Shown here piece by piece: positions 34,316 through 45,900 of a stretch of DNA of 64,000 nucleotides (position 1 is its first letter; each line of letters begins with the position of its first letter). The stretch spans positions 25,381,791-25,445,790 of the forward strand of contig CM067316.1 of NCBI GenBank assembly GCA_034231615.1, written 5' to 3'. Source of the stretch: Meghimatium bilineatum (lineage: Eukaryota > Mollusca > Gastropoda > Stylommatophora > Philomycidae). A program made the position numbers and the translations under genes. The notes beneath the pieces are model-generated. The model ran no database searches. It was given only the letters and a program-made list of their open reading frames with translations, and was not told where the DNA came from.

Positions 34316-34624
34316 TGTCTCTGATGATAACTCTTGGCAGGCACCATGCTGCTTTGTTGATAGGGAAAGATTGCACATAGGGAAATTCAAGTACAGATGA
34401 AGTAAATTACCGTTAAGCTTTTTCAATTACATACATAGACATAATAGAATCTCTTCACATAATCAAAAATGATAAAGTTGTCAAAGATTATCAATTAGTG
34501 TCTATAGAAAAATACAATAGCTTTTAATTACTTATGCAGTTCAATACTGTAGGAGCTTTCATGATGTTCTTGAGCACATTGTTTACATATCTGAAACATT
34601 AATACATTTATCGTGCATCTGATC

Positions 34625-34910
34625 CTCATTAAAAGTTAACCCATAGCAGTTAACTGCTGTAGGGGTGTGAGATGCTAGCGATCTTCACAATTCAGTGGCT
34701 CTGCTATATTGGGGGGGGGGGGGGGGGAAGAGAAAGAGAGCCATCTTCTTTTCCTCACAGTCTTTACTTCCAGGACTGATCCGGTGCCAATTCAGGCTGG
34801 GTTGACCCAGGAGCCGTTGCGGTTGAAAAATATTTTAACCTCAACTGGGGAATGAACCCAGGACCACTAATATGCGAAGCCAATGCCCTAACCACTGCCC
34901 CCCCCCCATT
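34625..34910 (-). mobile_element. SINE B with poly(G) insertion
   Basis: Minus-strand head gtggttagggcattggcttc with B box GGGTTCATTCC, then the core cctgggtcaacccagcctg and ggatcagtcctgg. Compared with the 27.8-kb copy it carries a 17-G run (plus strand 34711-34727). The best-preserved pol III promoter of the window. Confidence 0.87.
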
Positions 34911-35025
34911 TTTATCCCAATTACACTTTCCTTGTATCTCATCCCTATTATATTTATCTTGCATCTGATCCTATTACACCTCTCCCCCCCCCCCCAATAT
35001 TATCACCAATGCACTTAACTTTTAT

Positions 35026-36077
35026 TTAACTCTTTCCAGACCAGTAACAAATAAATCAGCAATATAAAACAGCTCTTTGGGACCACTAACTGATGTACCA
35101 GTTTGGGTTTATGTCAGTTTATATTTTATGGTTCATTACTACACATATTTATGTTAACCCAATTCTTTACAAGAATACTTTCACTTCCTATTTCATCGAA
35201 AAAGCAAGTATTAACATTTGATTTGTTCCTCTAACAAGTATTGTTTGTTGTTTATTTCTGAGAAATAATAGCAAGGCAGAGACTGCTTCTAGATATTCTA
35301 CTGGTCTTATTCAAAGTACAGAGACAGAAGATTGCAGTAACAATTATAATTATAGCTATAGCCCAATAATATAAATGTACAAGAGGTTTGGATTAGATTT
35401 AGGTACTTTTGATGCAGGTAGCTTACTATCACAAGCTGTCACCACACCTTAAACATCAAAGAGCAGTGATGACATAACTATTTCAGAAGATAGAATACTT
35501 AGTTCATTTCAAACTAGTGGAACTGATAACTCTGCATGGAGATGTAGTTCATGGAATAGGATGCAAAGTAAGGTTAGTTGTACTAAGTAAACATAAGCTT
35601 GTGAATAATGAAGTGATTCTGTAGATTTTCACATATTTTTGTTGCTTCTGAGGTCAATGAGAAAAATGTACACAATGTCAACATTGTTTTGGATATAAAT
35701 GCATCAAATAAAATGTGTATTAACTACAAATAAATACCCTAGTGTAATATACCTAAAAACTTTATCAGAACACCTTAAACCATTGACAAGTTAAGACAGC
35801 TGCAATGTGTTTATTAAAATATTATAAGATCCCAATTATTAATCTGTTTTACAAATTGTAATATTCTTTTCAATAAAATTATTCTTTCTTTTCAAACAAT
35901 TTACTATTATTTCCAATTTCTATAACCATTTTCTTCCCCAATGACATACACTATATACCTCATTTATCGATTTGATGGTATGAAATAATAACATTTAAAA
36001 GACATGATGAAATTTTTCTACAACTGAAAATTAATTTGGTCCAAACAAAAAAAAAAATCAAGCCCTGAAAGAGTTAA
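35026..36077. mobile_element. TTAA-flanked non-autonomous DNA transposon
   Basis: TTAA at 35026 and 36074. Termini are TTAACTCTTTCCAGACC and, inverted, TTAACTCTTTCAGGGC (11 identical bases). The 1.05-kb interior has no open frame resembling a transposase. TTAA targets suggest the piggyBac superfamily. A related 73-bp element is at 53741-53813. Confidence 0.75.
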
Positions 36078-36083
36078 GTGATC

Positions 36084-36245
36084 ATTCTCAAACTCCTGTT
36101 GGATCTTTCTTGTAGCCGGACAATAATCCTACTTGATTTCCAGCAGGAAGTATTTTAGAGAATGGACGTCTGCTGTGTCATCCTTGTATTTGCAATAATA
36201 GCCAGACACATCTGACGTTGGTGGAGTCTTCATCTGATTCCCAGT
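36084..36245 (-). mobile_element. SINE A1, diverged
   Basis: Minus-strand copy: tctcaaactcctgttggatc, ctacttgatttccagcagga and agccagacacatctgac in the family order. Lies seven bases beyond the TTAA element. Confidence 0.75.
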
Positions 36246-36636
36246 GCACTTATCAGTACTTTAGACTAAGAAAATCTCAAAATGAGGAGAAAAAAAATTA
36301 TAATGTGTTCTCTGTAAAACATCACATGCATGTACAAAAATATTAAAATAATACTGATATATAAGAAATTGGAAGGAAAAGAACTCAAAACAATGAAGCA
36401 TGTCACTCAATCCAAGTCACTCAAGTACATGAACTGCTTACATTAAATTATTAACAATTTCAAATATTTGAATTCATTGATACGGATTCAGCAGTCATGC
36501 TACTAACAAATATTGCTTATGGTTTCATAATGAACAGTAACAAGAAATCATGTGAAATGTTTTTCATGAGAATAGTAAAATACAAGATAGGAGAGCTTGG
36601 AAAAAAAATCAGAAAGTGTGGACAATTAAAACACAT

Positions 36637-36965
36637 TCATTGTCTTTCTAAACTTTCATTTCCATTAATAAATGAACCTTCCCTACTGCTTGACCTGCTC
36701 CAGTGTAAGCTTTCACTGCTTTTTGTATTTCTACCAATATTTTGAGTGGCACCCTTTGAAGCATTCTGCTCTGCTAGAATCTTAGCCCCATTGATGCCCC
36801 GCAAGGTTACTCTGCTAGGCTTGACTAGCAGGCCATAGTTAGGTAGACACGTGAAGTACCGCTTGCCTTGAACACTTCCATCATTCTTGCCTTTTGGTTT
36901 GCGTAGTTCAACTCCCAGCCATGTTCCTTCACCAAGCTCTGTCGGTCCCATATATCTGATGACAC
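36637..36965 (-). CDS. CLIP4: CLIP4-like terminal exon e: CAP-Gly 3 and C-terminus
   Basis: 329 nt, acceptor gagtttag, stop TAA-type codon at 36637-36639. Reads [20 protein letters not shown], then [35 protein letters not shown] and a Ser/Asn-rich tail ending NESLERQ. The GKNDG, GKRYF and RVTxRGING motifs are diagnostic. GEGTW replaces the more usual ASGIW. Confidence 0.93.
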
Positions 36966-39900
36966 CTAAACTCCAAGAAAAAAAAGTTGTAAAAGATCAT
37001 GAATGTTTTAACATAAGCCCAACGACACCTAATTTAAGCAGATAAATGCTTCATACATTTTAGGCTATGTGCCCACTTTTCATATAGTTTTATAGTTATA
37101 TCCTCACTGTTTCAAAATTAATATATATTAAGTCATACATGCACATTTAACATATAATATCTCAGATATATAATATCTGTATTATAATAATATAACATCT
37201 CTGGTTCACCAAACCACAACCTCCATAATTCTTTTAATAGTAAAAATGCTCTGATACCACCAAATAGGACTAATGTCCATGATTGAAAGGACAACTGTAA
37301 GACGCCACCATACGTTTGTTACCATATTAGGCCATTTTTGTTTTCATTCACATAACAAATAGAGAGCTGTATACAAATGTTTCTTTTTCTGGCCACTTCA
37401 TGAGACAGGCAGGTTTAGAGAACACAGTCACAACAGGAAAGATTGAAGGCACCAGACGCCCGTGTGTTGCCGGGGCCCGAAAGAGGAGCAAAGAATAGCA
37501 ACACTGTTTACCTTCCATACATGTCATAAAAGGCGACTAAGGAGGTTATGAGATGGAGTTGGCTGTCCCATCCCATATAGGGTCAGTGACCCAAAGCCAT
37601 GCTGAAGTCGGATGTGTCAGGTCGAAAGGCGCAGATATCGCAGCTATGCTGTAAACCATGACATGACGCATTCCGTTCTCCGGACTGCATTCTGCTAATC
37701 TGCAGGAGTTTGAGAACGAACGCAGAAGAAGAAGGCACCAGAGACAGAGGGTGATAAAATTTTAGACAGTTTGACAACCTGGCACGGCAAGGAAACAACA
37801 ATGACTTTGATACATAATACTGTGGTCAGAGAGCTGTGGAGAGCCATGACGCCTACGCCAGCTGGCATGGCACCTGATGATGATGATAAAAATGTTTATA
37901 TTACAGCATTTTTCATATACACAGTGAACACCAGTGGTAGACCAGCCCTATTGAATACCAAGAAATATCCTACCGCAAGCATTATTTGAGCTGACTCTAC
38001 AGTACAAACTACTGAACACTTATAAATAACCAAATGGTGCCGCAGTAACCAAAGGAACAAAAATAATAATGCAAAATAATTTAAACAGGTTACCTCATAA
38101 GTGAAACATGGCCTCGTCAAACTCAGTTCAAGTTTGTATGGTTTAAATGTTATTAGTTTTCTTGAAAAATGTACCATTTCGTCGATAAGTCGAAAATTGT
38201 CCTGTTTTGTTTTATTGCATATTTTTTTATATACCTTTTCATCTATATTTATCCATAATTAGGTAACCTGTTTAACTTATTTTGCATTACTATTTTTGAA
38301 CTTATTTATATTGACTAGAAAATCACTACAGACAAAAAAATGCTGGGTTGATGGCTACGTTCTGAATAAGATACGTTACGAAAAATTTTTCTACAGTGCA
38401 ATAATTTCTGAAAGTTTTAGACGTAAATGTTTTTTTCTTGGCAGTCCAGACACTCGAGTGTCCACTACTGGTTACCACACTTTTCATATTACATAATTAT
38501 AGCACATTTCACACTCAATATTAGTCACATTACATAATAATATACTTACATCACATACTTCACACTTGTCAAATTACATAATGATAATAATTATCACATA
38601 CTTCACACTTGTCACATTACATAATGATAATAATTATCATATCACATACTTCACACTTGTTGTCATATTACAAACTCACAGACGAAACTTGGAACAGTGA
38701 AATGAAATTTTGCTAATCGCTAGTGACACACATTAACGAATCATAAGGGGGGGGGGGGGGTGTGCAGTAGAGATGTAGAGGAAAAATATATAAGCATAAG
38801 TCAGTTTGTAGTGGACTAACCTTCGTCTTAGCATGTCAGCCCACTACAAACTGACTAATGCTCATAACTTTCTCCTCTCCATCTCTTCTCATAATGCCTG
38901 TTATAATTCCTTGCCATACTGTCTACTTCTAAGTCTGTGCAGTATGGAGGTGTACCATCTCGACAAAGCTCATGAGATTATGGACTTCTCCATTGTTGTC
39001 TATACCTTTACAATGTTCTCAGGTACGCCCTGTTTTGAGTGTGCACCTTCTTCCACCAGGACACCCTTAAAGGAACTCATACGACTTTCTCCAAGGACAA
39101 GGTAAAACTTATTCTTCCTTTCCACCCATAGAGTTCTGTTGTCCATGGTGTTCTGTTCTGGCAACTTTCTTTCCTTCAGTCAGATCCCTGAACGTGTGAA
39201 GTATTAGTTGCACACACACATACCCCCAACCTTCAGTTTATTACACTCACAGACATTATCAGAACCTCAGGGATATCTTGGTCCACAACCATCCTGTGCC
39301 TTATGTCATTTTGGCACGGCCAGCTATAGATGAAGGAGGTGCTACACATGTGTCTATGTCATACAGACTCACTCTGTCACATTCCTTAAGTTATTTTGGC
39401 ACAGTCAGCTGTAGATGTAGGATGTACTACACATATGCCTATGTCATACAGACTCACTCTGTCACATTCCTTAAGTTATTTTGGCACAGTCAGCTGTAGA
39501 TGTAGGATGTACTACACATGTGTCTATGTCATACAGACTCATTCTGTCACATTCCTTAAGTTATTTTGGCACAGTCAGCTATAGATGTAGGATGTACTAC
39601 ACATGTGCCTATGTCATACAGACTCATTCTGTCACATTCCTTAAAACCACTTGGTTAGGTAAAACACCTTTTATGATGTGTATGCTCCTTTCAATCGCAG
39701 GCGCTAATCCAATTTGGTTATAAAAGAGCTTTACAACCATAAAAAAATAGTGGAGGTCACGGTTCTGGTAATAGTCACTATGAATTCCGAAAGTTAAAAA
39801 ATAATTAAAGCCATGTTCACCATCAGAAAAGAGTTTTATATTTGTATACCATAACTTTATGTATACAATCATTTGTAAACATTGCATCATGGTGTACATA

Positions 39901-42900
39901 GGGGATATGGGTTTGATGCTTGCAGACAGATTCTGTCAACATTTGCACAGTATCAAATGGTGCAGACCATCATGGTGCCCATAATGTCCAGGTTACAGCC
40001 ATTAAGTCATGCTTCTCTGTTGACCGGATTCAATATACTTCTGAGAATTGGTATATATAATTTGCTGCACTGGAGTCCTTGGGGAATAACATCCATCATT
40101 CATATGTGCAGATGTCCTGTTATCTTTTGTCACTTTTCTGTTTGTTTTGTTTCATCGATATCCCACGATATTCTACCATTTTTCTGTTTGGTTTTGTTTC
40201 ACCTCTATTATTTAAGTTTTTTATCATTATACTCTTCTAGATTTATCCTGTCCAGACATTATTATGTGAATGTGGACAATGTTTCTTACTCATGTATCAT
40301 ATTGTGTTCTAGATAAAGGTCTTTGTGTGGATTTGTGTGTTCTCATGTGTATTAATCAGGTGATTAAGCAAACCTTCATTACCCAAGTTTCCTCTGTTGG
40401 ATGTCAGTTTTACTGCAGTTATTACCTATTATTACACTCAACACTGTGTATACAGTGAATCCCTTTACATGCTTCTAACACAAAATTCTATATTTAACAA
40501 TATTTTAATAATCCCTAATTAGTTTATTTGTTAATAAATAGATGCATATTTTGTGGGGAATTTTACGGCTTTCAAATTTTATTTTTCACTTTATTGATGA
40601 CTGTCTAAGATTCTCACACACAAACATATATTTGTCACTGGGAATATGCAGGCTTTAAGAAAAGATAGTTTTCATTTTTGTTTCAGCTCAACCATGTGTT
40701 TTTCATTAGTATCAGTTTCTTTGATGCAGTCACTTAGGTTGACAGCTAAAAAGTGGAATTCATAGCATATAATACAAAGAAATGGAAAATAATTATCATT
40801 TGTAAAGAGAAATTGATAAAGATGCAGATAAAGATAACAAGAAGAATAAAATTTGATTTATAATGCAAAATATAGCATTTTTAAGTAAAGAATATTAAAA
40901 TAAGTGCAGATGATTCTACTGTATACTAATATCTGCAAAATAGTTCATTCAAACATGCAAGGTCAGGTCCTCATAAGTTTAATATAAAACAACCAAAATA
41001 GTGAGCATGGAGCAAAACATTTAATCAATTAAGTTAAGAAACCATCTGCAGGGTTACTAAATGATGAGTTGAGCTATTGAAATGCACGGACAAAATGTAA
41101 GTTATACTCTCTAACAACACAAGGGCAGTGGAAAACAGTACGTTTGTAATATAAAATGGACTGAGTATTTCTATATTTTATATGAATTAATTTCACCTAT
41201 TAATTTTATTTTACATTTTTATTAGTTGATTATTTTTAGTCTAATCATTTTCATTACTTTTATACCTTTATGTATATTTGTATGTTAATGATGTTTTGTA
41301 TCCACATACATATTGTTTGGTTTTCTTGATTCCATGTTATGTTCGTCTTTATTTCTCATGAAGAATTTTTGCTCACAATGATATTATCTTTATTCTACTC
41401 ATTGTCTAAATTAAAGACAACAGAGACAAAGGGCGTCTACGTGAGAAAATATTAGACAGTTTGACAACCTGGCACAGCAGGGAAACTACAACGACCTTGA
41501 TATATAATACTGTGGACAGAGAGCTGTAGAGAGCCATGACCGCCTACGCCAACCGGCATGGCACCTGATGATGATTCATTGTCTGATATTCTGTATTACT
41601 ACATTTTTATCTATGGTATTCATATTTTATATTTTAATCTGTCAAGTGCACCTCCATCTATTGCACGAGGAACGTCCGTGGGTTTTCTTCTTGATTAGAA
41701 AACTGGCCTCACAGCACATGGGGCATTCCCATAAGTGCTCCTCCCTCTGTTCCAGCAGCCATTTGACTCAATGGTGTTTCGAGTCCAATGCCGCCAAAAC
41801 AGACGTCGACATCAGGGCACAACTCTGTCGCAAAGGTCCGTGGGTTTTATCGCCCACCACCATGTAACATATACTTATAGAAGATGATATGACTATATAG
41901 TAAGGCTTTCTTTCAGTGAAAAAAATTACTCCAACATTCACCTTCATAGTTGTTTCCTGTTGTCATGGGTTTAAATCTATATCATGTCTCAATTTTCTAC
42001 TTTTGTCTACTATCAAAAAATTCCCACGGATGATGGAGAGATGCAGACAATCAAACATTAACAAATGTACTTCTATGATACTCATAGGTGGCAGAGATTG
42101 TTGCCACTGCAGATAGGTCACATAGATGAAAGAAAAAATGACCAACTAGTTGGTCAAGAAGTATATGCTATGCTCCAGGCAGGATGTGAGAATACTGGAG
42201 CACTAGAATGCCTCCCTTCAGGAACAAAACATGAATTCATAAACTCCACCCCCCCCCGTACAACCGTACCTTAGAGAATAACAAATCTCATATGAACTCC
42301 GGTGTCCACTAAGTCAATCATCTGATGACTTATGCTTGTGTCATAAATGATATGAGTTGTCAAGAGCGATTTGCTCATCCCCATCATTTCTTCCCCCCCC
42401 CTTTCATTAATCTCAGTTCCCTACTTAACTCAGAGAACGGATTATCTCATTGGAAAGGCTAACGAACTCTAACTGACCACTTTTTTTGTGTGGAAAGGCT
42501 AACAAACTCAAGCTGATGATTTTTTTCTTTGAATATATTCAAATCAATTTCTCAATAATATGATTGTATGCAGAAGAATATAAATATTACTAATCTAGAG
42601 TTTTTCAGGCTGAAAATTGAGCTAAAATTTTGGTTTCACTTAAACTGGATTAATTTTTCTTCTTTTTCTGCTGTCAATTACTATGCATCCAAAAAGACAT
42701 TTGTCCTGTATGATGTATTAGTCACATATGTATTTGTCATGTATGATGTATTAGTCACATATGTATTTGTTATGTATGATGTATTAGTCACATATGTATT
42801 TGTCCTGTATGATGTATTAGTCACATATGTATTTGTCATGTATGATGTATTAGTCATGATATGTATTTGTCATGTATGATGTATTAGTCATGGTGTGTAT

Positions 42901-45900
42901 TTGTCAATTATGATGTATTAGTCACATATGTATTTGTCATGTTTGATGTATTAGTCACATATGTATTTGTCATGTATGATGTATTAGTCATGGTGTGTAT
43001 TTGTCATGTATGATGTATTAGTCACATATATATTTGTCATGTATGATGTATTAGTCACATATGTATTTGTCATGTATGATGTATTAGTCATGTATGAATT
43101 TGTCATGTATGATGTATTTGTTTGCTTTATGTAACTGTGGATTCCCATTATTTGTTTCGAAGAGATGTACATAATCATTGATTTATCCAATCCCAAGGGT
43201 TGTAAGCTTTCACCCTTTTATCCCTGTGCTAGGTGCATGTCGTCTTCAGCTGTGTTGTGTCTGTATAAAAGGTGTTAGTGATGGAGGGGTTTGGTGGTAA
43301 CAGTTGTTTTTGTAGGTCATGTAGTGTAGGGCATTCAATAAGGTGGTGTTTTACTATTTCCTCCTCTTGTCTGTTGTGGCATGATGCATAGTCTGCTGTA
43401 ATTCTATGTAGGTATTTGTTAAGTTGTACACACTATTTCCTCCTCTTGTCTGTTGTGGCATGATGCATAGTCTGCTGTAATTCTATGTAGGTATTTGTTA
43501 AGTTGTACATACTATTTCCTCCTCTTGTCTGTTGTGGCATGATGCATAGTCTGCTGTAATTCTATGTAGGTATTTGTTAAGTTGTACATACTATTTCCTC
43601 CTCTTGTCTGTTGTGGCATGATGCATAGTCTGCTGTAATTCTATGTAGGTATTTGTTAAGTTGTACATGATGTACATAATCTATGGAACTCTTATGAAGA
43701 ATGATAATATTTTAAAATCCAATGTGACATGAGGAAGACAAAACGTGTACGAGATGTGCACACATGGATGTGCTGCCTGGTGTATGCTCTGTCTTTATAA
43801 ATCAATAGCTCAAAGTCTAAATCACCGCTACATTTATTTAAAAAAAAAACCACATTGATACGATGTAAAGAAAAATACATTTGAAACACTTACTCAATCC
43901 TTAAAAACACAATACTTTGAAACTACTTAAGTTATACAAATCATATATATAAAACAAAAACAAAACAGTTAATCTAGATTTCTCCTGGGAAAGAGTTATC
44001 AATTTTATGACTTGCAGGGACAAAAGTAACCAAACAGAACCACATGCAGCAACAGTACCAGGGCAGAGCTGGGGTTAACAGAGAACAGTCTGTGACCTTT
44101 CTCTGGATATCTACAAATACAGAGGGTTCTTATAACTATGCATCATATCTATCATTCAGCATTTTCTGGGGAGATTGAGCACCTATAAAACCACTAGGAG
44201 TGGTGTGAGGTCTATTTAGTAAATCACGGTCATCTATCTTGCACCAGAAGTTTTATACCAGGAATCCAATTTCTGCTAAAAATGGATAGCTAGACTTTCT
44301 GATTTAGAGGAAATTTTAATGAATTGATGCAGAAGCTATTGTAAATCTGTGAAGCTGACACTATCTCACTCAAAGGTTATGAGTTTTAAGCCATAAGCTC
44401 AATTGATTCTGGTCATTTTTAAAAGTGGATGATTACTTTTTTATACTTTAATTTTCACTTTTAAAAATGGCATATACTGTGAAAAATGTTTCAACATGAT
44501 CTTGCAAGCATTATCTTAGGGTATGTGTGGTACACAGACTGTTAATGATTTTCTGCCTAGTCCTGGAGCATGCGTTGCTCTTTACTTAATGCAGAGCTTA
44601 CCATTTTAATGTTGAGCTGAAATATGTTATAATAAGTCATGACTGCTGCATGTTCATGTTTTAAGTCATTGACTTGTGAGTGATGAGCATGTTTTTAGAT
44701 GGAGACGACTTTCAGTGAACTAATTTCAGGCAAACAAACAAATAATATTTCACATAACTAAAGATTTAAACAGCAATATAATGAATCTAGTGAATAAATG
44801 GTGAATGTGAATAAATGTTGAATATTTATTATTATTATTATTTAGGTGACATATGCTTTCTAGAATGTAGAATTCTCTATGGACATTCTGAAATATTCAT
44901 GATTCAGGGTAAGTTGATCTTCTGCAGTTAAAGATATTCTGAAGTGCCTTTTGTTGTCTTGGGCGGTCCTTGCACGGAACTGTCTCTCAAAACCAACATG
45001 ATATTACAGTATATGTATGTGCATGCAGTAGGGGGAATGCTGCATATGCTGTCCAACAATTATTTGGTGCTTGCTGGATCTCAGAATATTATCTCATAGT
45101 TTATCAATGTTTCAAAACACTTACCAAACAATGAAATATGTTAAAGTTCTACTTGTTAAGAATAATAATAAACTTTGAGCATGACAAGAACAGTTTGTGT
45201 ACCTAATTCATTGTTGCACAATACCATGGCTCCTAGCTCTAAAACCTGACTTGGACTTTGACCTGGTGTACGGGACAAGCTTAGGCTTTGTTGCTTCAAT
45301 GACCTCGGTGGAGTTTGGAAATGATTTGACACACCAGCTGAAAAAAAAAGTTTTAAATGAATAAGATTGAAGAGACATAATTACATTATATTTAAACATA
45401 AATGCTATAAATAGATACTGTGGTTTTCCTATAAAGATCATATAACAAATGAATGTGTCTGAATTAAAATAAATAATGAGAAACAATCTATGCAATGGAG
45501 TAATATCAATGTATACACAAGTTTTAGTACTAGGATGTTATAGTGAGCTAATCCTTCTTTATCGAAGCAAAGTATGGACAGCAAACAAAAGTGTCCAATA
45601 TAAGCTAGAGCAACTGAGATGTGGTTTGTTTTTAAGAAGAATAATGAAAATTCCATGGACAGACAAACAAACTAATGTAGAAGTTCTGAGATGCTGGAGT
45701 AAAGCAATAAACTATAGCAAAAATTAGAAACAATCAAGATTTTTAGGGCATGTGATGAGAAAAGTAAAACTTGAATATTTAGTAACCACCGGAAAGATCA
45801 AGAGGAGAAGATATGGAGGAAGACAAAGAGATAAATTTCTGGATGAGTTGTCACTGTGGCACAAAAAGAAGTCACCAGCTGAGCTTATTAACAACACAAG

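Noticed and set aside
39278..39723. Overlapping plus-strand frames with [17 protein letters not shown] repeats
   Set aside because: Produced by the 85-bp tandem units; no gene signature.
39882..40316. 144-codon plus-strand frame as a membrane protein candidate
   Set aside because: Hydrophobicity comes from T-rich DNA; no start context, homologue or splice partner seen.
42695..43125. Regularly spaced 33-bp repeats resembling a CRISPR array
   Set aside because: Units are contiguous without unique spacers, and the genome is eukaryotic.
45208..45495. 95-codon minus-strand frame ending GIVQQ as a gene
   Set aside because: Splice phases place the coding CLIP4 frame in a different register over the same DNA.
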